DNA of 64,000 nucleotides, from NCBI GenBank assembly GCA_020746835.1, contig JAGPNK010000016.1, positions 124,001-188,000 of the forward strand. The letters run 5' to 3'. Origin of the DNA: Stachybotrys elegans. Its lineage: Eukaryota; Ascomycota; Sordariomycetes; Hypocreales; Stachybotryaceae. Position numbers and translations under genes: made by a program. Below, one piece after another: positions 30,836 to 42,039 of the stretch. Below the pieces are notes generated by a model, which was not told where the DNA came from, did no database searches, and saw nothing but the letters and a program-made list of their open reading frames with translations. Within the stretch, counting starts at the first letter, position 1; each line of letters opens with the position of its first letter.

Positions 30836-32375
30836 TTCCAATGCCAATTCGGTGAATGGAACACCACCGAGTGGTTGGCGCGGCTCAACGGATTGGTGTA
30901 TATTGGTTTCGGATGTGGTGAGTGACGCCCGCCGGTGTATGAGCTTTAACCAACTCTAGGCTTGATTGCCGGAAGCTACATCAGCAAGCACTATGGCCGT
31001 CGAATGTGCATGTTCGTCATGAGTGTATGGAGCATTGCAACAACCACCATCGTTGTCACCTCCAGTAGCCGCAATCAGATCCTCGCTGGCCGCGTGCTGA
31101 ATTGTGAGTCGTTCGCAATCTCTGCAAACCAGTACTGACAACCCAAAGATATGTATATAGGAATGGAATGGAGCTTGCCGTAGTTCCTATATACCAGTCT
31201 GAGATCACGCCCCGAAAGGCTCGCGGCTTCGTCGTCACGACGTACCAAATCGCCTTGACGGTTGGGAGTTTGGCAGTTAACGCCGTGTGCCGCGGAACAA
31301 TGCTGCTGGGGTCGAATGCGGCTTGGCGCATACCCATCGGCCTCTTTTACGTGGTTCCTAGCATCGTTTGCGGATGCATTTGGTTCGTGCCGGAGTCTCC
31401 TCGATGGTTGGTGGTGCAAAACAGACCCGACGAGGCAAAGTCGGCTCTCATACGACTTCGGGAGGGCAAGGCTACTGACGAGCAAATCGATGCCGAATTT
31501 GCCATGATCCGGGACGGCATCGAAGCTGAGCAAGTCAAGGGCATGTTCCTTGACCAGTTCCGTGGAGCAAACCGACGCAGAACCATCATCGTCGCCGTGT
31601 CCAACTTTTTCTTTCAGACGACAGGGTCCATTTTCTCTACCGTTTACGGCGCCCTCTTCCTCCGATCTCTAGGCACGGTGAACCCCATCAGCATAACCTT
31701 TGCTAGAACCGCTATCAATCTAGTGATGAGTGCTACATCTATGTTTATCGTAGACCGTACAGGAAGACGGTAAGATGTGGACAAGTGAAAATCCAATACC
31801 TGCTGACGCCTTTATAGCCCGCTTCTTCTATTTGGTGGAAGCATTCAAGCCACTTGCCTCATGGTTATGGGAGGGCTAGGTACCATCAGCAACCCTACAG
31901 ACCAGGTCAAGGCGGGGATTGTCGCCATGATGGTGCTCTACGCAGCCTTCTTCTCCTTGGGATGGGCGCCTGTTATCCACACCATCACGGCCGAGATACC
32001 CAGCACCAAGTGTCGGGACATTTCGTACCGCACGGCATCGTTTGTCAATGTCCTCATGCAGTAGGTTTGGCGATTCTATGCGAGACTCAGACTAACAGAG
32101 CTAGGTTCACCGTGTCGTACTCACTGCCTTATCTCTTGAACCCCCCATACGCGAATCTGGGGTCAAGAGTAGGCTTCATCTTTGGCGGTTCTGCTTGTCT
32201 ATCGGTCGTTTTTGCCTACTTTTGCATTCCAGAGTGTTCGGGGCGGTCGTTGGAAGAAATCGACAGCCTCTTTGAGTCAGGCGTCTCGCTGCGGAAATTC
32301 CATACTGTACAGCTGGATTTGCAGGGGACTAATGTCGACAATATTCACATTGAGAAGTGTGAGGAGAAAGTTTGA
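30836..32375 (+). pseudogene. MFS sugar transporter, 5' truncated and frameshifted
   Basis: The sequence belongs to the sugar-porter branch of the major facilitator superfamily. Readable exons are about 30836-30917, 30960-31095, 31151-31769, 31818-32060 and 32105-32375. Family motifs include GSYISKHYGRR (loop 2-3), PESPRWL and VDRTGRR, and the C-terminal signature PECSGRSLEEID. Two lesions are visible. First, there is no ATG or first membrane helix: upstream of FQCQFGEWNT the frame meets a stop within 13 codons, next to the direct repeat. Second, at 31163-31172 the five bases ATGGA are duplicated (GGAATGGAATGGAG); removing one copy would restore the family reading YIGMELAVVP, so the duplication shifts the frame. 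A shorter protein starting at an internal ATG is possible but would lack several helices. Confidence 0.8.
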
Positions 32376-32527
32376 ATCACTCAAAACCACGAATTTCATC
32401 TATGGGCTTGTACGGGTCCTCAACATGCCAAGCCAGTAACAATTATCGAAGAAATGCTTCTGTCATGCTCTTAGAAGGCCGCCCAAATCACTGATGATAG
32501 ATCGGGATATCTCACACTGTCAAACGT

Positions 32528-33831
32528 TCAAAGCTTTCTCGTCTCGTCTCTCGACTGCTTGAGGAATGGGATGAGCGCACTGCCCGCTGTCCCCTTGATA
32601 TCTTCTTTGGCATCGTTGAAATCTGCTTCACTGTTGACCCCGGCGGATTGCCTTGCTGGGCGCACCACGTATTTGGAAACGATGGCGATATGAGTGCTTC
32701 GCCAAACGCGAAGCTGTCTGACGGCTCCATCAAATGCTCGACACACGTCTGAACCAGGGTCCTGCGCGTCCACAAACGATCTTAGCGAGGCTCGCTCCGA
32801 CACCGCCGTAAGGAATTCTCGGTGGTTTCTTGGCATGTACCGCCTCATTTCCTACGTCGGGTAAGCGTTTGCGTATAAGCAGGGCACTAACATACCTGGA
32901 AGATGGTCCCCTGGTGCTCTATCCCCAGGATGAGGTCCAGGAACGGGAATAGACTGCTCTGAGCTGCGCTGACACCGGTGTGCTTCAACTCCACCGTGTT
33001 CCCATCACGTTTTTGAAACACAAATCCCCGAGGCAAGCCCTTGTCCTCGGCCCCCTTTCCACCAGCCAGGTAAGGGCGGAGCGTATGATAAAAATGGTTG
33101 GCATCTAGGGAGCCGTACAGTTTGGGAAGATGGGCCGTCATTCTTTCAAAGACTTGTGCAGTCTTATCCAGAGCCGCCGAAACGGCCACGACATCTCCTG
33201 CATCTGCATGGTCGAGGGCCTGTAGCAATTCAAAGACCAAGACTCCTCCCTCAGCCTCGATCAACACTGGGACATGGTTGAACGCATCTTCGCCTCGCGT
33301 GCCCGTGAAGGAGACTAGGCTTGTCAGCTGAGAAAGGTCGTAGAACCCGTGCTCGTGTTCTGTCTCTCCAGGGTACGGCTTCCAATTCCACATGCAGAGA
33401 CCAGCGTAGCTGAGAATCTGCTGCATGCCCAGCTTCTGGCAAACCTCGAGGTACGGCTCGGAAATCTGCGGCGGCACACATTCGGTTGGCTGTTCCCGGC
33501 TGGCCCACACAACGGCTTGTACCATGCATGAGAGGACGACATAAGCGCGCTGCCATTCTGGCTCGGCTCCTAGGCTTTTTGTACTCAGCAATGGCAGGTC
33601 TGCAATTGCTTCGCTGAGGGTGTGGGAGGCAATCAGCTGGTGTAGGTTCGTGGCGATATTGTCCCAAGGGGTGTAGTAGCTGTTTTCGAATGCATCTGCC
33701 GGGATGGATCCAGGGAGGAAACCGCGGGTCTTGGCGAGGCCGTACTTTTGCATCAGGTTGTGAGCCATTGTAACGTCTTGAAACTGATATCTTAACGTTT
33801 GGGATGAGATATCTAATTGCACTGTAGACAT
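32528..33831 (-). CDS. indoleamine 2,3-dioxygenase family protein
   Basis: This heme dioxygenase opens the indole ring of tryptophan to N-formylkynurenine, the first step of the kynurenine route to NAD. Exons are 33831-32896 and 32851-32528, 419 residues; the 44-nt intron keeps phase. Family motifs are LSYAGLCMWNWKPY and VSFTGTRGED, and in the second exon the heme-ligand region RSTHIAIVSKYV, where the His is the expected proximal ligand, and the ending ALIPFLKQSRDET. The N-terminus (YGLAKTRGFLPG) is typical of fungal members. Fungi usually have several IDO paralogues, some with weak activity; which type this is cannot be decided here. Neighbouring genes do not form a kynurenine cluster. Confidence 0.92.
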
Positions 33832-34291
33832 GGTAAAGATGAATCCTATAAACCAAGGAGACTATATATACGCATGCTGTAACCTCGATGTACATCAACA
33901 TATGCGATGACAGCCTCCTTCCGCTGGTCCCACATCTAGTCGACGCGCGCCCTAGACATGATGCCTGACACTAGCAAGCTCCATCATGGCTGCAGCACCA
34001 ATGAGCGATTTTTATGACCAATTCAAGGGTCTCACTTGGCCGGCTTCACGGTGGGTTTCCAGCTGAATGTGGAGGCATACATCGCCGAGATGCTTCGATA
34101 TTACGGCAAAGGTGTGGATGCTGACTGCGTTCTGGTGCTGCAAGTCCTACTGGCAGAACAGCTTTATGTAAGACTGGATTATTTAATACATGTTGGTATC
34201 TATTGGAAAAAGGCATCGCTGAACATTAACCCCACGCAACCATCCTGCGTCTCAATCCATGGCAAAACAAGGAGTCCGAACAAAGACGTGT
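33832..34291. promoter_or_regulatory. IDO promoter region and 3' flank of the lectin-like gene
   Basis: About 460 bp. On the minus strand the sequence just upstream of the IDO ATG has a TATA-like run (TATATATAGT, about 33862-33871). No gene is seen. Confidence 0.4.
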
Positions 34292-35837
34292 TTAAGGAAT
34301 CGGTACAATCCCCAAGTCAACCCACACGTCGCTCTGCAACTGTACCTCAACCACATGCCCTCCCCGCTGGAAATAGCATCTCGCGAGGTTCGTTTCCGGA
34401 GGCGGTGGTTCAAAGAACTGGGGATCTAGATCCTCAAACACTCTGTTGATGCAGGCAATGTCCGTTCCCTCGTCGACACCTCGCATGACCTCGGGCGATG
34501 AAGGCGTCCACCCGCCGCCGTCATTACTTAACTGCTGAATGTCGTTGTTCTCGTCGAGATATAGGAAGAAGATGGTCAGATCGTCGCCTCGCTGAGCCTT
34601 GAATGCCGTGAAATGAGCCCCAGTGGGTAGAGTTATGTCAGGCACGTCTATTACTTGTCAGTCGCGTATTTCAAGGCTTGCTGAGAATTTACCTCTCCAC
34701 GGCCGATATACGTTGCCAATGAGACTTGCTTCGGTTGCGTCAGTTAAATTCCACGTCTCTCCATACATTGAGCCCCCAATTGTCCCGTTCTGCCTCTGGT
34801 AAATGACGGCTAGCTCAACGGTCAATTCTTCTCCCGCCTCATTTCGGTTGAGAAAGACAACACCGAGATCCGTCCCCATCAACGCCGGAAGCTCCATGAC
34901 GAAGTTGACACCGTCGGAGCTCTCGGTCATGGCAAACCGGACTATGTTGAGAGCCCCCAGGACTGTCTGGTACACTATCCAGGGTCCATAGGCGGCCATG
35001 TTGGTATTAGAAAGGGCGGAATAGCCCCTTGACTCCATCTGGCCTGTCCGAAAGCCGTTCACTTCATTCGTCAGCTGCATGTTCGCCATATGGGAACTCC
35101 CGTTAAGATGGAAAAGAAGATATGCAGCCTACAGTCATCAGCAAACTTGGCCTCACACCTTTGCCTTCAAGCATGCGAAGGTGGCCACTTACCTCTATTC
35201 TTGATGGAGAATCATCCCCGGCAGCGGCGGAGATTGCGAATCCAGAGCTGGTGGCCGCTTCAGATCCGGGAAGAAACATCTGTGGGCGACCCCATTGCAC
35301 GTCTTGGTCGTTGCTTCCACTCTGCGTAATGAACATCATATCGTTATCGTCTCGATAGGTCATGATGATTCTGAAATCATTTTTAAATGGGCAGCCTGCC
35401 ACTGCTAGAGGAGAGCCGGATGTTATGGCGGTTGGGGCAGGTAGTGATGTTGAAGTTTGTGAAGCTGTCGTTGAAGAGCTCGGGGGCTGAGTGCTGCTGT
35501 CTGCGTCTGACGTGCCTTGGTCTCTCGACGCCAGGATACCTCCGGTGACGGCGCCGGCGATGACAAGGACGATGGCGGCTGCGAGAATAATCCATCCTCT
35601 TCTCTTCCAAAAGGGCTTTTCCGCCGACGGCTCGGCCCATATATGCTGCGAATATGAAGGAGCTCCAGCCACAATAAGGCCCGGCTGTGAATGAACCTCC
35701 TTGCCCACGTCGGCGTAATGCACCTCGAGACCTACATGAGAGTTCGGTATCTTGTCGCTCCCTCTGTCGACAACCTCCAAGCCAGCAGTCTCCGCTCCTT
35801 CGAAGCGATATGGATGGAGTCGCTCCTGGGAGTCCAT
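34292..35837 (-). CDS. type II membrane protein with a lectin-like beta-propeller ectodomain
   Basis: Exons are 35837-35193, 35128-34693 and 34647-34292, for 478 residues; both introns keep phase. Residues 1-80 are hydrophilic and cytoplasmic by inference. One membrane helix covers about residues 81-103 (GWIILAAAIVLVIAGAVTGG), followed by a Ser/Thr stalk. The extracellular part has repeated strand motifs such as IIMTYRDDNDMMFITQSG, AAYLLFHLNGS, ELAVIYQRQNGTI and TIFFLYLDENNDIQQLS. These resemble the blades of fucose-specific lectin-like propellers found in many fungal membrane proteins. The domain call rests on the overall pattern, not on conserved sugar-binding residues, so binding activity is unknown. 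Confidence 0.78.
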
Positions 35838-37298
35838 GGATCCGGCCGTGGTGATTAACATGTGAGATGCAAGAAGAAAGAGCGCTGGAGCGCCCTTCGC
35901 ATTGTCTATTCGATAAAGATGCAACGAGGGGTTACGGCGCAGGGGCTCTGGGAGATACTGTTTCAGAAGAAGCACAAATGCCATGTAATAGGAGGGAGAT
36001 ATGGAAGGATTTCCTACCCTGCGAGGCTGGAACAACCTCGCCTCCCTTTCGGGCGAAAAAGCACATTTTCAGCCTAAAACATGAATGTGCAGTGTCGCAG
36101 GCCGCTGAAACTGTATCGGGAGTCATCTTGGCATGGCGTGCATCTGCAGGCCAAAGTTGTAAAGGCTACCTATGGTTCAGGCATCCAGATTTGTCGATCA
36201 GTCTAATTGGTGTTTGGCGCGAGGACGTGCGTCGGGATGTGTCTGCTTGTCCAAGCTTGTAGCGACTTCAATACGCGGTGGCTGACACTGCTTTGGAACC
36301 GCATCCAAAGACACGATGGACGAGATGTTTAGTCGAGCCACAGGCCATTCTAAATGCAGTGAGCAGGAGGTGCACCTTTCCGAGAAGCAACGGCTTCACC
36401 TCTCCAGAAGCAAGCCATCGCATGACTTAGGTTATACTATCCGATGCTGTAAGAACCTGCACCACTGCGAACATCAACGGATTTTCAGGGATGCTGGCTT
36501 CGTCGCATCCGCTCGCTGAGAAGCACTCTACCACTATGGCTGCAGCGCAGAGAAGCGGCGGCGAATCCTTTTCCCAGGAGCTTCTCTGCCACGTGGTCCC
36601 TGCAGTAGCAGGGTTTATACGTCCTGACGCTATCGGGAACGTTTTACGACTCGCAATAAATGTCCAGATATGATCAGCACTCATCCGGTCATTCCATGCA
36701 TTACTTGGCAGCCATTAATGGAAAAACCGACGCTATAAAACACCCAAAGATTTGCCAACGAACACATGTCTGTTCTCCAGACTACATTTCTCCTCAATAG
36801 AATGATCCTACAGGGATCATAGAATTGGGTTGGCTTATTCATGTCTTGTGCAATGGTCGACATGTCGCCTGTCCGTCTACGGTTCTCTCTGGCCTCTGCA
36901 TGCCAGATTTATTTGTGGTGGATAGGCAACCCTGCCAGGGCTCCAAGGTTTTGTCGGCTCATCTTTCTTTAGCCTTCAATTGCTGCACTGCCAGTATGGC
37001 GTCGGCGCCGGTGTCTATGCTTAGGAGGCCGGCCCTTTGAACGCCGAAGATAGCAATGAATCAAGATGAAGAATCCACAAATCCCGTTAGATAACGATGG
37101 GCCTTTGGAATCTAACCTGGATGACCCCGGAATTTCCTCGATAAGAGTAAACAACTCCAGCAGACCTTGTGGGGTTGATGGCCGTCTTTGCGGCACTACA
37201 AGTTCAAAATGGGGGCTTTCCCCTCCGATTTCGAAGTTTGGTGCAGGCCATTCTATTGATCTTTCTAGCTGAATCAGCCAGGGTGCCGCGGCGCAATC
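35838..37298. other. divergent intergenic region of 1.46 kb
   Basis: It separates the lectin-like gene from the glucosidase gene and must hold both promoters. I find no domain-bearing frame and no repeat. Confidence 0.5.
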
Positions 37299-39898
37299 AT
37301 GACTCTCCAGGCTCTCCTATTCGCCCTGCCCGTAGTCTCAGCGTTGGCTGGTGACTCGCCATGGCTCGACAAGAACCTGTCGCCCGAGGATAGGCTTCAA
37401 GCCTTTATAGGCCAGCTGAACGAGTCTCAGATTTACGCCATGGTCCAAGGAGACACAGTCGTACGTCTTTCCCTTTCCAAGACAAGGTGCTGTTGCATGT
37501 CTGACTTTGTTAGCTTGATGACCACGGCACTGGCATCAATGCCTGTATAGGCCACATTTCTGGAATTGACGCTTTAGGAATCCCGTCCGTCTGTATGGGC
37601 GATGGTCCAGCTGGAGTCGGGAACTCTCTCAATGATGTCACGGCGTTCCCGGCTCCCATCATGATATCCTCCGGTTGGAATACGACATCTCAGTACGTAT
37701 TCGGAAAGATGCTTGCCGATGAGCACCGAATGAAGGGCCGCAATGTCGTCCTCTCGCCCACCATCAATATCCTCCGTTCTCCTCTCTGGGCTCGCGCGGC
37801 TGAGAGTCTTTCGGAAGATCCGTATCTCACTGCCCGTCTTGCCGTAGCCCAAATAGAAGGGATTCAAAGCGAACACGCATTGGCCTGTCCAAAACATTTC
37901 GCCATTTACAACCAGGACAGTAATCGCTTCGGCGTCGGTCCTCTATATGATGCTTGGGATTCCGTGGTGGATGAACGGACCATGCAGGAGCTTTACTTGC
38001 CTGCATTCAAGGCGACAGTTCAGGAGGCCAAAGCAGCGTCCGTAATGTGCTCGTACAACAAAGTCAACGGCCAGTACGCCTGTGAGAATGAGTTTCTCTT
38101 GAACAAGACTTTGAAGAACGACTGGGGATTCACAGGCTTCGTTGTAGCAGACTGGTATTTTGGGCATAGATCAACAATCCCCGCGGCAAACAATGGCATG
38201 GACATTTCCATGCCCGGCGGTTCACTTGTCGACGCCTTCGGCTTCCCCGCCTTCTACGACGACATGTTGAAAGAGGCTGTCAACAGCGGATCCGTCAAGT
38301 TTTCTCGTGTTAGGGACATGGTTGAGCGGCTCTGGCGCCCCATGTTCGAGGTTGGCGCTGTCGACTACCCCCCTGAGGGAAACGCCACGGCCATGGCTCG
38401 CACACAGGAGCATCTGGACTTTGCGCAGGAGCTAGCCGAGGATGGCATGGTTCTGCTCAAGAACGAAGGGCAATTGTTGCCTTTGAGCAAGCACAAGTAT
38501 AAGAGGATTGCCATGTTTGGTCGTGGAGCTACCAACCAAACACATGTCACCGAGGAGCACGGGGGCTTTGTCCTCGATAATGGTATGGTGACTCAAGCGC
38601 CGTTTGACCACATCAAGAAGCGTGGTGATGCAGAGGGAATCTCTGTCAAGTATGCTGAGGCACACCCTGGAACTGGTCCTTATCCCACAGCTCCATCCTC
38701 GATGTTCCAGGACCTAAAATGCACCTACTGGAACAACACAGACTGGTCAGGCAAGATCAACCAGACCGTTTATCCTCAGAACATCACCTCGGGCAAGTTC
38801 CCCGCCAACATGTTTCGATCCTGGCCGGACGTCTTTTCTTCCAAGTATGAGGGCAAGTTCTTGGCCAACACAACCGGACTATACCACTTCTCTCTATATG
38901 GCCAAGGAGACGCTGTGCTGCGTCTGAACGGCCAACATGTCGTTACCATGACCAAGCAAAACTTTGGTAACCCCGTCTCTGGTGTCATTGAGCTCGAAGC
39001 AGGCAAACCTGTTGACTTATACCTGGAGTATTCGATGGGCTACTCACTCTCGACGTCAAACTTTGGCGTGACTCTCGGCGTCGACGTTGCCAGTGAGGCA
39101 AGAGACAGGCAATCTCAAGAACTCGCTCAGTGGGCTGATCTCAGCATCATCATTGTCAACGACGATTGGACTGAGGGTGGCGATAGCAATATCGGCCTTC
39201 AACTGCCCAGCGGCCAAGACGAGCTCATTGCAAAGATCGCCGCTGCGTCCTCCAAAATGCTTGTTGTGCTGGGGACCAACTCGGCTATCCTCATGCCTTG
39301 GATTGACCAAGTGGAAGGCATCTTGGAGATGTGGTATCCCGGTCAGCAGGTTGGCCTAGCCCTGGAAAGGGTTCTATATGGCGACATAAGCCCGAATGGA
39401 AAGCTGCCCCTGACATTCCCCAAGACTCTTGAGGACACTATTCAGATTACCAGCGATCTGGAGGTCAACTACGACGAAGGTCTGTATGTTGGCTATAAGA
39501 GGTTTGATAAATTGAACATCGACCCATTATTCCCCTTCGGCTTCGGACTCACATACACCTCTTTCGACCTCAAACACCTGCGTCTTAAGGCGAGCCGCTG
39601 CAGCTCATACATCACCGCCACCGCGACTCTGAAGAACACGGGCGACTACAAAGCGAAGCAAGTTGTCCAGCTCTACGTGAGCTATCCCGAGGAAGCCAAT
39701 GAGCCTCCCAAGCTGCTCAAGGGATTCCAAAAGGTGGAACTGGATGTTGGGCAAACTTTTGAGATTTCTATCGAGGTTAAAAAGGACGATCTGCGTGTGT
39801 GGGAGGAGGGTGACTGGCGGCTTGTCAAGGGCAAGTATGAGTTTATGCTTGGCTTTTCATCGCGTGATATTTTGGAGAAGAAGGACATCCATCTCTGA
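37299..39898 (+). CDS. secreted GH3 beta-glucosidase with PA14 domain
   Basis: The enzyme is a retaining glycoside hydrolase of family 3, cleaving terminal beta-linked glucose or a related sugar outside the cell. Exons are 37299-37460 and 37514-39898, for 848 residues. MTLQALLFALPVVSALA is the signal peptide. The N-terminal barrel has RMKGRNVVLSPTINILRSPL and CPKHFAIYNQDSNR, with the nucleophile Asp in FVVADW near residue 267. The PA14 insert lies around residues 420-560 (NMFRSWPDVFSSKYEGKF, then GLYHFSLYGQGDAVLRLNG). The second GH3 domain has NDDWTEGGD and LVVLGTNSAILMPW, and the protein ends in an FnIII-like domain (FPFGFGLTYTSF, VVQLYVSYP). The gene looks intact. Related PA14-bearing GH3 enzymes include beta-glucosidases acting on saponins and other glycosides; the substrate cannot be told. 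Confidence 0.93.
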
Positions 39899-41300
39899 TT
39901 GAGAGATGGGGTTTATCTATGCAGCATGAGATCAGTGTTTGTAATATTATGATGATGCGTCTACCCTGTTAATCTTGGCTGTTCTGGAATTATGTTGGCA
40001 GGTCGTAACACTGCATAGCTCAATTCGAAGGACCATCTGGAAACTCATCATAAGTGCAGTTCATATCGAGGGCAACGAAGGGCTGTTTATGCCATTGTCG
40101 ATTTTGAGATACATCCAGGGGCTTTCTTTGGCATCGCTCATATGACCACTGTTGCTTGCGTAGGTAGCGCAAGCAAGCAGGCCTACCCCCTGGTCAAACG
40201 TCACTATGCATTGCGATATGCCTCGGTATGGAACCGACGATATCTCCACTGCCGGCAAGATCGGTGACATCTGGCCTATGCAAGTTATCAGGCCATCCAA
40301 CCCCGTCATCATTGTGCGGTAGATAACGCTAATCCGTAGTCGGCATTCTGGATCTGAAGCGCTGCCTTTTCCAATTATCTGGGGTACACTGCATCAACAC
40401 GCAGGCAAAGATAAGGAGCAAGAAAAAGAGGCCGGTGTCGGCTAACTTTCAACCGCTGCGCTCAGGGACAGCAAAACTGTGTGGGCCGGAAGATGGGATG
40501 GCCTGCTAATTTAGACGCCGACGCAATCTCCGTTTAAGACGCCGAGGAATTTAGCTCCGATGTCCTGTCCATATCATCATGTCCAGAACTAGGAACAGCC
40601 GACGATATATCGGAGGCTGGAGCGTTTATGGCAGTACTATTGCCTTCCACACGACGTTGTGGTTTTAACTCTTAGAAAGGCACATGGACGATGTCCTTAT
40701 ATCTCATCGGAAGTGCTATGAGCTTTGAGCTGCATGCAGTTCTAGTACTGTTGGACAGGACAGAGGACAGAATATTTTTAAGAATGCCGACTTACTTTCA
40801 GAATTTGTAGTAGGAAATGACTGACTGAAGCAGCCAAGAACAACGCAGTGTTCTGCTATATTAAAGAGCCCCTCACAACCATACAGACAAGAGGATCGGC
40901 AGAAAATACGTGTTGACCGACCATGCCTCCGGTAATTCGCTCACATGATGAAATGCTTTATGGAATCTTCTAGTATGAGAGCATGCGTCCGAATTATTCA
41001 GTGGGAGTGGATATGGCGACTCTTGATGGCTTGATGCTACCTCTCTTCCAGACAACAATTGGAAAATCCCGGGCTGTGGGTGTGGTGGCGGAGAGTATGG
41101 GTGGCTAATTCCTATGCAGTCAGCATGTATTGGTTGGCCACATGAATGTGCAGGAATATGCAAGAATGCAACGTTATGCGTTGGCATGCAGGAGGCCGAC
41201 CATCTCGACATACCCTCGCCCGCTCCAGGGGGATGAAGTAAAAGTTGAAGAACGCACGCCGTAATTTTCAATACCCAGATTCCAGCCATCTCTCCCTGCA
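39899..41300. other. gene-free stretch of 1.4 kb
   Basis: Downstream of the glucosidase gene I find no supported gene. The only structure is the repeat unit that begins at 41301. Confidence 0.5.
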
Positions 41301-41444
41301 ATACTCTGACAACAATTAAATTTTCTAATAATTGTCATCTATTAATCTGATATCGTCTTTATCGTTAGAGGGGGCCTCCTCGAAGTCGCTGGTCTATATC
41401 CCGTTGGGGCACACGAACGGGAAATCCCACATACTCTGACAACA
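41301..41444 (-). repeat. repeat R60, copy 2, bounded by 14-bp direct repeats
   Basis: ATACTCTGACAACA occurs at 41301-41314 and exactly again at 41431-41444, 130 bp apart. Between them lies a minus-strand copy of the R60 element (41341-41431) with the fullest version of the family, including GATATCGTCTTTATCGTTAG, shared in part with the 45434 copy. The arrangement could be a small insertion with its flanks or one and a bit tandem units. Confidence 0.75.
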
Positions 41445-41473
41445 TCTCGACCGACGTCAAGTGCCAGCCAACC

Positions 41474-41919
41474 ATGGTGATTATAACAGAAACCTGACAA
41501 GCAATGAGCAAGACTGACCCCTACAGAACTTCCAGCGTATCGAACCACCGCCAACTCCACTCGCTGCAGGGCCTGCCGCAGCCCCTGTCTGCCGGACTTG
41601 CAGCCGACCAAGCACTCTCCGCCTCACCGGACGCTCGAATCCGAACAAAAATGCAGGCAGATCGTACTATAAATGCCTTCCATGCGGCAACTTCCTCGTG
41701 TTCAACGATACCAGGGGGAACGACCCCAATAACCGGCCCTGCTGGTGCGGGCAGTCGAGCAAGAAACAGCTCACTGGCGTGGCCAAGGGGCGTCGGGTCT
41801 TTTTCACCTGCAGGCTTGGACAGTGCAATTTCTATGAACCCGAGTTGGATGCTTCGGATAACCAAGTATCGGTAGATGGGGACCTGGCCGATTATTTCGT
41901 CAAGCTCAATATTGTCTAG
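41474..41919 (+). CDS. double GRF-type zinc-finger protein
   Basis: The main exon 41527-41919 encodes two successive GRF-type zinc fingers. The first has CRTC, then SNPNKNAGRSYYKC and LPCGNF; the second has CWCGQSSKKQL, then GRRVFFTCRLGQCNFYE. GRF fingers bind zinc and usually single-stranded or structured DNA. The frame is open upstream, but contains no good ATG. The best model uses ATG 41474-41476 as a one-codon exon and an intron 41477-41526 ending in CTACAG with the branch site ACTGAC; this gives 131 residues in phase (MNFQRIEPPPTPL). The donor GTGATT is weak, so the first exon is uncertain. The start lies only 30 bp from a repeat unit (41301-41444). Confidence 0.7.
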
Positions 41920-42039
41920 CATCATTTACCTGCATCACTATCTAAATAGGAAGCAAATAACTTACCGCTCACGTCCAAACACTTGTCCAAACTGAATGAA
42001 AACTCCAATCCTGTGAGAAAAACACGTTTGCAACCTAAT

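Noticed and set aside
32528..39898. A secondary-metabolite or kynurenine gene cluster
   Set aside because: The IDO, the lectin-like gene and the GH3 gene share no pathway. No polyketide synthase, peptide synthetase, terpene synthase or P450 is present.
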